Below are positions 1 through 6,130 of a stretch of DNA of 6,242 nt, piece after piece (position 1 is the first letter of the stretch; the number at the start of each line of letters is the position of its first letter). The notes beneath the pieces are model-generated. The model had not been told where the DNA came from and ran no database searches. It saw nothing but the letters and a program-made list of their open reading frames with translations. Source of the stretch: Halanaerobium sp. (GTDB lineage: Bacteria; Bacillota; Halanaerobiia; Halanaerobiales; Halanaerobiaceae); contig QBLP01000110.1 in the NCBI GenBank assembly GCA_003070825.1, forward strand, positions 1-6,242, read 5' to 3'. The translations under genes were made by a program, and so were the position numbers.

Positions 1-167
1 GTCACACTCAATCCAATTAAAATTTTTAAAACTAGATCTTTTTCAGGTAGTTGAAACTTAAAAAAACTTTGCAAAATATAAAATAAGATAAGAATGATCC
101 CTGTTAATATGGCGGTTAATATTCTCCAGTTATAATTTTTAAGTTTTTTAATTTTAATCCACCTCAT
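1..167 (-). CDS. N-terminal part of an unidentified membrane protein (cut by window edge)
   Basis: An ATG at 165-167 opens a frame of 55 complete codons that is still open at base 1. An in-frame TGA two codons upstream makes this ATG the first possible start. The product begins with a short basic segment (about residues 1-15, rich in Lys, Arg and Trp), followed by a strongly hydrophobic helix at about 16-36. A polar linker with Pro-Glu-Lys-Asp (41-44) follows, then what looks like the start of a second hydrophobic helix (45 onward). This fits a polytopic inner-membrane protein with a cytoplasmic N-terminus. The ribosome binding site is weak (GAGAG directly before the ATG); a better AGGTGG lies inside codons 2-3 and cannot serve this start. 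It lies 114 bases downstream of the activase stop, on the same strand. I do not recognise the family, and too little is visible to name a function. Confidence 0.55.
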   Translation of the reverse strand, partial: MRWIKIKKLKNYNWRILTAILTGIILILFYILQSFFKFQLPEKDLVLKILIGLSV

Positions 168-204
168 CTCTCAACCAGCTATTAAAAAATAAATCTGTGC
201 AGCT

Positions 205-232
205 AAAAAATCAGTTAAGATAATAATTATCT
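205..232 (-). terminator. Weak hairpin plus T-tract after the activase operon
   Basis: Read on the minus strand, a 6-bp stem (AGATAA/TTATCT, loop TTA, 218-232) is followed seven bases later by a run of six T (205-210). It sits just past the activase gene and before the left-edge membrane protein, where an operon end would be expected. The stem contains only one G-C pair and the T-run is not adjacent to it, so termination would be weak and the left-edge gene may be partly read through. It could also be chance symmetry in AT-rich DNA. Confidence 0.25.
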
Positions 233-238
233 AGAGAT

Positions 239-304
239 TTAAACAAGGCTGTTATCTTCTTTCTTCTTTTCATCTGATTTTTCAAGCTCTTCTAATTCTT
301 TCAT
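239..304 (-). other. Alternative-frame continuation of the activase C-terminus (21 codons)
   Basis: A short frame (ATG at 302-304, TAA at 239-241) overlaps the last codons of the activase in another frame and extends 43 bases beyond its stop. It encodes a highly charged tail rich in Glu and Lys that would fuse cleanly onto the activase if the A6 tract at 311-316 had five A. Read as a separate gene it would be only 21 residues, with a poor ribosome binding site (CAGGT two bases before the ATG). I regard it as a possible true C-terminus of the activase, lost through a one-base indel (real or from sequencing), rather than as an independent gene. Confidence 0.3.
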
Positions 305-1331
305 TACCTGTTTTTTCTTCCTTTTCGGAACTTCCCTCAGCATTAGCAACTGCAGCAGTATCTCCAATTAAAGAAGCAGCCCACTTACCACAGCGGTCAC
401 CGGTAACAGCTATTACTTTTTGATCAGCAATAACCTTAATTACCTCACAATTATTGGCACAGTCCTCACATTCAAAACTTGTTGTTTCAAATTCCTGCTC
501 TGTTAAATCAAAACCTCTAAAACTGCTTTCCTGACCACTTCTTTTAACATCTCTTTTAGCCAGCATGGCAATCCCTATTGCTCCCATTACATCGTGATGT
601 TTGGGTACAATCACTTCTGCTCCAATTTCTTCTTCAAAGGCTGCTTTGATCCCGATATTGGCGGCCACACCACCCTGGAAGATATATTCTCCTTCTAAAA
701 CTCGATTCCTAACAAGGTTGTTCATATAGTTTCTGACCAGCGCTTCTGAGAGGCCGTTGATTATTTCAGGTTTGGTAAATCCATACTGCTGCTTTGAAAT
801 CATATCTGATTCTGCAAAAACTGTACAGCGCCCTGCTATTCTGACATCCCGGTCAACTTCTAAGGCCAGTCCACCAAATTCTTCAATTGGAATTCCCAGT
901 CTTTCTGCCTGATGATCAAGAAAAGAACCTGTACCTGCTGCACAGACAGTATTCATCGCAAAATCAACTGCAATTCCAGCTTCCACAATAATTAGTTTGG
1001 AGTCCTGACCGCCTATTTCAAAGATAGTTCCGGCCTCAGGATGGTAATAGGTTGAAGCCCGGGCATGGGCGGTAATCTCATTTTTAACAGTATCAGCACC
1101 CAGAATATAGGCAATTAATTCTCTACCACTGCCGGTAACTCCGACTCCACCAATTTTATAATCATCAATCTCTATTTCTTCTTTAAATTTAGTTAAACCT
1201 TCTTTAACCAGCTCAATGGGATTGCCTGAGTTGCGGGTATAAAGTTTAAAGGCAAGCTCATTTTCTTCATCGATGGCAACAAGATTGATACTAACTGAAC
1301 CTATATCTACACCCAGATAAAGTTTTTTCAT
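282..1331 (-). CDS. Acyl-CoA dehydratase-type activase (ASKHA ATPase, [4Fe-4S]) with Cys-rich C-terminal extension
   Basis: An ATP-hydrolysing electron donor of the BadF/BadG/BcrA/BcrD (HgdC) family. Known members are homodimers that hold one bridging [4Fe-4S] cluster and push an electron at low potential onto a partner Fe-S enzyme. Visible motifs are the phosphate-1 loop GVDIGS (7-12), GVTGSGRE (64-71), phosphate-2 loop EIGGQDSK (105-112), cluster Cys130 in NTVCAAGTGS, cluster Cys169 in GRCTVFAESD, and the adenosine-site GGVAAN (220-225). Classical HgdC is about 260 residues. Here about 90 residues are added, including Cys288, Cys291, Cys295 and Cys314, a pattern known from the long fused activases. 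The start is supported by AGGGAGG eight bases upstream; the ATG directly follows the TAG stop of the preceding gene. It is the last gene of a three-gene operon and probably energises its two upstream partners. The last 9-10 residues may be in the wrong frame (see the A6 tract at 311-316). The family is certain; the substrate pathway is not. Confidence 0.93.
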   Translation of the reverse strand: MKKLYLGVDIGSVSINLVAIDEENELAFKLYTRNSGNPIELVKEGLTKFKEEIEIDDYKIGGVGVTGSGRELIAYILGADTVKNEITAHARASTYYHPEAGTIFEIGGQDSKLIIVEAGIAVDFAMNTVCAAGTGSFLDHQAERLGIPIEEFGGLALEVDRDVRIAGRCTVFAESDMISKQQYGFTKPEIINGLSEALVRNYMNNLVRNRVLEGEYIFQGGVAANIGIKAAFEEEIGAEVIVPKHHDVMGAIGIAMLAKRDVKRSGQESSFRGFDLTEQEFETTSFECEDCANNCEVIKVIADQKVIAVTGDRCGKWAASLIGDTAAVANAEGSSEKEEKTGNERIRRA

Positions 1332-2414
1332 CTACATAACCTCCCTGTAGTCTTTCTCTTTGATCATATCTAAAAATGCTTCCACTCTGGTCAGTACATT
1401 CGCATCAGCTGTCTGTTCATCTATAGAAATAGTTAAAACAGGTATCTCATATTTTTCTGATAAATCATCTATCACACTCTGAGATACAAGTTCCGGCAGA
1501 CAGCCAAAAGGTTTAAGATGAATAATCCCATCAAATCCTTTTTCCTTAAAATTAACCGCATGACCAATATTCCCCTGGGCATGACCGCCTATTTCAATTT
1601 CGATAAACTCTTCTCCTTTTTTCTCGATTTCTTCCAAATCTTTGCCGGTAAAGGGAAAAACATTTTCTCTGATCCAGTCTGTCAGATACTGGGAACGTTC
1701 AACTTCAAAACCAAAGCGGTTTACCTTTTCTTCGACCTGATTGTTTATTGATTGCTCCAACACAACATAAATTTCGCCAATGATTCCAATTCGATAGCGC
1801 TCAGTTTCAGCTGGAATTGAATCTTCAAATTTATTCAGTTTATTTAAATATTTATTTTTAATTTCCTTTATCTCTGCAGTGTTTTTAATCTGATAAAACT
1901 CTTCCTGAGCCTGCATCCAGAGCTTATTGATTGGACCCTGATCATTATAGGCTCTTAGAATTTCTATCGTTTTTTCTATTTCATCTAAAGCCTTTGTCAA
2001 CTCATAAACAGTTTTGATCACTCGACCGACCTGCAGCCAGGAGCTGTCCCCTTTTAATCGTTTAATAACCTCATAAAAGTATTTATAATCATCATGAGGA
2101 GAGTCAATAATAATAATCTCCACTTCATGACCTAAATCCTGAAGGATTATTTTGTGCACTTCACCATAATATCCAGCCCGGCAGGGTCCATGACCACCGC
2201 TTGTAACCAGGGTATCTACATCTTTTTCCATCAGCTTTAAATAAATACCTGTTATCACTTTAAAAGGAAAACAGGCAAATTCAGGACTGTATTTTACACC
2301 CAGATCAATGATTTCTTTATTTGGTTTGGGCGGCATTACCACATCATGACCCAGCAGTTCTAAAAGTTTTTTATATACTATTGTTGGTCCCATATAAGGA
2401 AAAGATAATCTCAT
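1332..2414 (-). CDS. CoA-enzyme-activase-associated protein (DUF2229/HgdB-like), second operon gene
   Basis: A 360-residue soluble protein related to the DUF2229/CoA-enzyme-activase-associated part of long fused activases, and more distantly to the cluster-binding subunits of 2-hydroxyacyl-CoA dehydratases. Candidate cluster ligands are Cys48 (PEFACFPFK), Cys78 (GGHGPCRAGYYGE) and Cys305 (HLKPFGCLPE). The tail carries IDEQT (331-335) and RVEAF (343-347), also found in the upstream paralogue with the same spacing after the third Cys. The middle (about 110-205) is helical and charged, a likely dimerisation or lid region. There is no signal peptide, so it is cytoplasmic. AAAAGGAG ten bases upstream supports the start; the gene begins one base after the upstream stop and ends directly against the activase start, so the three are probably co-translated and form one system. 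I infer that the activase reduces a [4Fe-4S] cluster here. The substrate is unknown, and no dehydratase or CoA-transferase gene is present to suggest one. Confidence 0.82.
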   Translation of the reverse strand: MRLSFPYMGPTIVYKKLLELLGHDVVMPPKPNKEIIDLGVKYSPEFACFPFKVITGIYLKLMEKDVDTLVTSGGHGPCRAGYYGEVHKIILQDLGHEVEIIIIDSPHDDYKYFYEVIKRLKGDSSWLQVGRVIKTVYELTKALDEIEKTIEILRAYNDQGPINKLWMQAQEEFYQIKNTAEIKEIKNKYLNKLNKFEDSIPAETERYRIGIIGEIYVVLEQSINNQVEEKVNRFGFEVERSQYLTDWIRENVFPFTGKDLEEIEKKGEEFIEIEIGGHAQGNIGHAVNFKEKGFDGIIHLKPFGCLPELVSQSVIDDLSEKYEIPVLTISIDEQTADANVLTRVEAFLDMIKEKDYREVM

Positions 2415-2415
2415 C

Positions 2416-3462
2416 TTAGTTATTCTCCTTTTTTAGCCGCAGCAGATCGATAAAAGCTTCAATTCTTGTTATAATATGGCTTTCTCCTGTCTGCTCATCA
2501 ATTCTTAAAGTCATAAAAGCATTATCATATTCTTTGGCATCAACTTCTAAAATCTGACCCAGCATTGAATCAGGGCCACAACCAAAGGCGGTCAGATGAA
2601 TAACTCCATCTATCTGATCATTTTTAAAATAATGTTCTGCTGCACCATAAAGTTTGTTTGTAAACTCCCAGAACATCGGTTTTCTCAGTTTAGATAACTC
2701 TTTTTCTATAGTTTCTTCTGCCACCATCGAAAATGTGTGAACTCTTACTCCCATTTCCTTCAGCTTATTTATTATATCCATATTAATATACTGATCAAAA
2801 ACATTGTAGACATAACCAATCACTGTAATATCAATAACTTCCTCATTTCCGGCTGTTCCTATATCTTTTCTCTGACTTTGAGGTAGTTTTTCCCCATTTT
2901 CAAATTTAGAAATTACTTTTTCCAATACCTCTATATCTTCTATTTTAACAAAATCATCTATTAAATATCCCTCAAAAAGTAAATTTCTATACCGATACCA
3001 GAAATTAGAAGCTTTTTTTAAAGTCTTTTTCATTTCCCTTTTCGGAATTGAAAAGGTTTCTGCCAGTTTTTGATGATTGGAAAATTGGGCTATATTATCA
3101 CTTTTTGAATCAATCTGATCAGCAATAATTTCCGCTTCCAGATCGGATAAAGAATGTCTAACCATATCGGGCAGCCCCAAAAACTTAGGGCATAAAACTA
3201 CATCTTTTCGGAGTGAACGAAAGCGCGGCAGAAAAATATAGTCCACATCTTTTTGATCTAAGTTTAAAACGTGTGCGATCATCACTTTTATGGGAACACA
3301 AATTTCTGATAAGGACTTTTTTACTCCTTTATCCAGCAGATACCGGGAGGTACTGTCCGAAATAACCGGGTCCAGATTAAGCTCGTCAAAAAGTTTGAGC
3401 CAGAAAGGAAAATAATAGTAATATAATAAAGCCCGAGGTATTCCAATTTTTCTTTTTTTCAT
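2416..3462 (-). CDS. DUF2229-type CoA-enzyme-activase-associated protein, first operon gene
   Basis: A 348-residue soluble protein whose N-terminus is typical of DUF2229: IGIPRALLYYY (6-16), then FPFW (18-21), SEICVPIK (52-59, Cys55), FLPRF (77-81) and CPKFLGLPD (91-99, Cys91). The C-terminal half holds HLTAFGC (289-295, Cys295), IDEQTGES (321-328) and RIEAF (333-337). The three Cys and the C-terminal block match the downstream gene in order, and both proteins place IDEQT 26 residues after the third Cys, so they are diverged paralogues. By analogy with HgdB/BcrB-type subunits, the three Cys probably hold a [4Fe-4S] cluster that receives electrons from the activase. GGAGG nine bases before the ATG fixes the start. 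It is the first gene of the operon, 117 bases after copA and separated from it by a hairpin. A catalytic role versus a purely electron-relay role cannot be decided from sequence alone. Confidence 0.86.
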   Translation of the reverse strand: MKKRKIGIPRALLYYYYFPFWLKLFDELNLDPVISDSTSRYLLDKGVKKSLSEICVPIKVMIAHVLNLDQKDVDYIFLPRFRSLRKDVVLCPKFLGLPDMVRHSLSDLEAEIIADQIDSKSDNIAQFSNHQKLAETFSIPKREMKKTLKKASNFWYRYRNLLFEGYLIDDFVKIEDIEVLEKVISKFENGEKLPQSQRKDIGTAGNEEVIDITVIGYVYNVFDQYINMDIINKLKEMGVRVHTFSMVAEETIEKELSKLRKPMFWEFTNKLYGAAEHYFKNDQIDGVIHLTAFGCGPDSMLGQILEVDAKEYDNAFMTLRIDEQTGESHIITRIEAFIDLLRLKKENN

Positions 3463-3483
3463 ATCTCAATGCCTCCAAAACTT

Positions 3484-3520
3484 ATCATAAACAATTATCA
3501 ATTTATAAAATATTTCATAT
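3484..3520 (-). promoter_or_regulatory. Candidate promoter/operator for the activase operon
   Basis: On the minus strand, upstream of the first operon gene, an imperfect palindrome (3503-3520, core TGAAATATTTTA) is followed by a -10-like TATGAT (3484-3489). No convincing -35 box is placed 17 bases upstream. The palindrome agrees at 14 of 18 positions with the Rex-type site TTGTGAA-ATAT-TTCACAA by hand comparison. A start near 3477 would leave a leader of only about 15 bases, just enough for the GGAGG at 3472-3476. The region is very AT-rich, so both elements may be chance. Confidence 0.28.
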
Positions 3521-3530
3521 TGGAATAATG

Positions 3531-3563
3531 AGATAAGGAAGAGAACTGTTCTCTTCCTTATTT
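3531..3563 (-). terminator. Hairpin downstream of copA, probable intrinsic terminator
   Basis: A perfect 13-bp stem (3533-3545 with 3549-3561) closes a three-base loop (3546-3548); a wobble pair and one more A-T pair can extend it to 3531-3563. It starts about 17 bases after the copA stop and precedes the next operon. No good T-run follows on the minus strand, so efficiency is uncertain, but a long stem with a tight loop directly after a gene end is typical of a transcription stop or of an mRNA 3'-end stabiliser. Confidence 0.65.
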
Positions 3564-3579
3564 ATCAAATTACTTTAAT

Positions 3580-6060
3580 TTATGCTTTTTTCTTTGGATC
3601 ATAACTGGGCTGCACATCAACTTTACGCAGCATATTAGCATTTGTTACAACACTGATTGAACTGGTTGCCATTGCTATTTCTGCAATAACTGGATGCAGT
3701 AAACCAAGAACAGCTACTGGAATTGCAACTGTGTTATAGAAAAAGGCCCAGAATAGATTTTGCTTAATCTTTTTAAAAGTTGCCCTTGATAGTTTAATTG
3801 CTGTTATTACTGCTGATAAATCACCTCTAACAAGTGTTATGTCAGACGATTCGATTGCTATGTCTGTTCCAGTACCTATTGCAATACCTACATTAGCCTG
3901 AGTCAGAGCTGGTGCATCATTAATTCCGTCTCCTACCATAGCAATAGTACCAAATTTATCCTGCAGCTTCATAATCTCATCTACTTTGCCATCAGGTAAT
4001 ACCTCAGCTACAACATGATCAATACCTACTTCATTTGCTATAGCTTCTGCTGTTCTCTGGTTATCTCCTGTTATCATTGCTGATTGAAGTCCTAATTTAT
4101 GCAACTCTTTTATCGCCTTAATTGAATCTTCTTTTAAAGCATCTGCTACAGCAACTATACCAAGAAGTTTATCTTCTGTAGCTACCAACATTGCAGTTTT
4201 TGCTTCTTTTTCAAGCCGGATCATTTCATTTTCTAAGTCACTTGCATCTAGCCCGGCCTCTTCCATTAATCGACGACTACCTACCAGTACTTCTTTTCCA
4301 TTAATAGTAGCTTTTACACCTTTTCCTGTCACAGAACCAAAGTCCTCAATTTCTTTTACTTCAATACCTCTATCTTTTGCATCATTCACTATAGACACTC
4401 CCAGTGGGTGTTCAGATCCTGATTCCACACTGGCTGCATACTTTAATAGTTCGTTTTCACTTGTACCATTAGTAGTAACAAGGTCCGTTACTTCTGGTTT
4501 TCCTTTGGTTATTGTCCCTGTCTTGTCGAAAACAATTGTATGAACATCCTTCATTGTCTGAATGGCCTCACCTTTACGAATTAAAACTCCATTTTCTGCT
4601 CCAATTCCACTTCCTACCATTAAGGCTGTTGGTGTTGCTAGACCAAGAGCACAGGGGCAAGCAATTACTAGTACTGCTATTGTTGCGAAAAAAGCAAGAG
4701 TAATTGTTCCAAGAGTAGGATCTACCCAAGGTAAAAATGACTGAGCCCAGAAGCCAACACTCCTAAAGGTTTCGGGAAATGCCAGCCAAAGAATAAATGT
4801 CGCTGTAGCAATAATTAAGACTGTAGGAACAAAGATACTGGTTATTTTATCAGCAAATTCCTGAATAGGAACTTTTGTACCCTGAGCTTCCTCAACCATT
4901 TTAATTACCTGAGACAGGAACGTATCTTTACCTACCTTTGTAGCCTTAACTTTAATTAGGCCATTCTGATTGACTGTTGCTCCAATTACTTCATCACCAA
5001 CAGTTCTTTCAACCGGCATCGACTCTCCAGTTGCCATTGATTCGTCCACTGTTGATTTTCCTTCAACTATCTCACCATCTGTCGGAATTTTCTCCCCAGG
5101 TTTTATCAACATTATATCTCCGGGCTGAACCTCGTCAACTGGGACTTCTTTTTCTTCCCCATCAACTATAACAGTTGCAGTTTTAGCCCCTAACTCCAAT
5201 AGTTTTTTTATCGCCTGTGAAGCTCGACCTTTGGCAGTTTCTTCAATATATCTACCTGTTAAGTGAAAGGCCATAATCATTGCTGCCACACCAGCATAGT
5301 TTGCTATTGGCGTAAAGAATACTGCAGGACCTGTGGCAAAGGCAGCCCCCGTTCCGATAGCAATTAATACATCCATATTGGCGCCACCATGGCTAACAGC
5401 CCTATATGCAGTCACAAATGTTTTGCGTCCAAAGATAAATAAAGGTGGAAGTGCCAACAACATCATACCTAAATCATATATTGTCTCACTTGGCCAGGCC
5501 ACTCCTAAAACCATCTCTGGAATCATCCAGATAATTATGGGGATTGTAAATGCCCAGGCTCCCCACATGTTTCTTTTAGCCTTTTTAACTTTCTTTAAAT
5601 CTTCTGCTTCCTCATCTACATTTTGTTCGTCACCCTCAAATCCTGTGACATCATATCCCGTTTTAGCTACTATTTCCTTAAAATCATTTTTTGATAATAC
5701 ACCTGGATCATATTCAACTGTCCCTTTTTCAGTAGCAATATTTACACTCGCTTCATATACTCCATCTGCTTTATTTAATGCTTTTTCTACTGTTGTTGCA
5801 CAGCTGGCACAGGTCATACCACCAATTTTAAGTGTTACTTTCCCTCTCTCCTGTTTCACGTCATAACCAGTTCCTTTTACAACCTCAACTAACTTATTCT
5901 CGTCGACTTTAGAAGAATCATAATCAACATATGCCTTTTCTGCCGCAAAATTAACCTGTGCCTGGTCGACTCCATCTGTTTTATTTAAAGCTTTCTCTAT
6001 AGTTTGAGCACAGCTGGAACATGTCATTCCTTCTAATTTCAATGTTGTTTTACTATTCAT
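3580..6060 (-). CDS. copA: Cu(I)-exporting P1B-type ATPase CopA, two N-terminal metal-binding domains
   Basis: An inner-membrane pump that hydrolyses ATP to export cytoplasmic Cu(I). Two heavy-metal-associated domains lead the protein: GMTCSSC (11-17) and GMTCASC (81-87), exactly 70 residues apart. Eight membrane helices are predicted by eye near 168-187, 194-212, 229-249, 253-269, 405-428, 452-477, 767-786 and 789-808. Other landmarks are the actuator TGES (344-347), transport-site CPC (468-470), phosphorylation site DKTGT with Asp512, nucleotide-domain HP (551-552), TGDN (664-667), and hinge GDGINDAP (710-717). The last two helices carry YN (775-776) and MATSSISVVTNA (797-808), the signature of copper-specific P1B-1 pumps. 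The 826-residue length is normal and every catalytic residue is present. GGAGGTG seven bases upstream fixes the start. The dyad just upstream suggests copper-responsive repression. Neither a CopZ chaperone nor a CsoR gene is visible in the window. A silver role is also possible, as these pumps accept both ions. Confidence 0.97.
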   Translation of the reverse strand: MNSKTTLKLEGMTCSSCAQTIEKALNKTDGVDQAQVNFAAEKAYVDYDSSKVDENKLVEVVKGTGYDVKQERGKVTLKIGGMTCASCATTVEKALNKADGVYEASVNIATEKGTVEYDPGVLSKNDFKEIVAKTGYDVTGFEGDEQNVDEEAEDLKKVKKAKRNMWGAWAFTIPIIIWMIPEMVLGVAWPSETIYDLGMMLLALPPLFIFGRKTFVTAYRAVSHGGANMDVLIAIGTGAAFATGPAVFFTPIANYAGVAAMIMAFHLTGRYIEETAKGRASQAIKKLLELGAKTATVIVDGEEKEVPVDEVQPGDIMLIKPGEKIPTDGEIVEGKSTVDESMATGESMPVERTVGDEVIGATVNQNGLIKVKATKVGKDTFLSQVIKMVEEAQGTKVPIQEFADKITSIFVPTVLIIATATFILWLAFPETFRSVGFWAQSFLPWVDPTLGTITLAFFATIAVLVIACPCALGLATPTALMVGSGIGAENGVLIRKGEAIQTMKDVHTIVFDKTGTITKGKPEVTDLVTTNGTSENELLKYAASVESGSEHPLGVSIVNDAKDRGIEVKEIEDFGSVTGKGVKATINGKEVLVGSRRLMEEAGLDASDLENEMIRLEKEAKTAMLVATEDKLLGIVAVADALKEDSIKAIKELHKLGLQSAMITGDNQRTAEAIANEVGIDHVVAEVLPDGKVDEIMKLQDKFGTIAMVGDGINDAPALTQANVGIAIGTGTDIAIESSDITLVRGDLSAVITAIKLSRATFKKIKQNLFWAFFYNTVAIPVAVLGLLHPVIAEIAMATSSISVVTNANMLRKVDVQPSYDPKKKA
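5761..6030 (-). repeat. Tandem duplication of the metal-binding domain within copA
   Basis: The DNA for the two N-terminal metal-binding domains is visibly related. Bases 5761-5820 and 5971-6030 match at 49 of 60 positions by hand alignment, with an offset of exactly 210 bases (70 codons) and no gaps. Protein similarity continues on both sides of this block (ALNKxDGV, a stretch ending in TGYDV). This indicates an internal duplication or ongoing homogenisation between the two copies, as is common in CopA-type pumps. Confidence 0.8.
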
Positions 6061-6080
6061 TTGATTGCACCTCCATATTT

Positions 6081-6104
6081 TTTATATACCTGTACATGGT
6101 ATAT
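6081..6104 (-). promoter_or_regulatory. CsoR-like dyad with overlapping -10 element upstream of copA
   Basis: A perfect inverted repeat with seven-base arms and a seven-base spacer (ATATACC-N7-GGTATAT, 6084-6104, centre 6094) lies 24 bases before the copA start. Its TACC-N7-GGTA layout resembles operators of the copper-sensing repressor CsoR, though known sites are usually richer in G and C. It does not fit the CopY box TACAnnTGTA. On the minus strand a -10-like TATAAA (6081-6086) overlaps the proximal arm, so a bound repressor would block RNA polymerase. The -35 region is poor, as often in metal-regulated promoters. The resulting leader would be short, about 15 bases. Confidence 0.5.
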
Positions 6105-6130
6105 TGACGTTACTTTAATAACTCATTTCC

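Noticed and set aside
1518..1751. 77-codon plus-strand open frame
   Set aside because: Antisense to the conserved C-terminal half of the second operon gene, with no recognisable domain and no neighbours on that strand.
3496..3501. TTGATA as a -35 box for the activase operon
   Set aside because: The -10 position 17 bases downstream falls on TTGGAG inside the ribosome binding site, and the spacing to TATGAT is far too short.
5333..5866. 177-codon open frame on the plus strand
   Set aside because: It lies wholly antisense to the conserved copA sequence, has no good ribosome binding site and reads as a mirror of the pump's codon pattern. Other plus-strand frames inside copA (4512-4703, 4562-4744, 4977-5171) are rejected for the same reason.
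6091..6096. TGTACA as a CopY-type copper box
   Set aside because: The CopY consensus needs TACA and TGTA separated by two bases; here the hexamer is a simple palindrome in the centre of the larger dyad.
6104..6126. TTGACG on the plus strand as a divergent promoter
   Set aside because: No -10 element occurs at a suitable distance and no plus-strand gene follows before the window ends.
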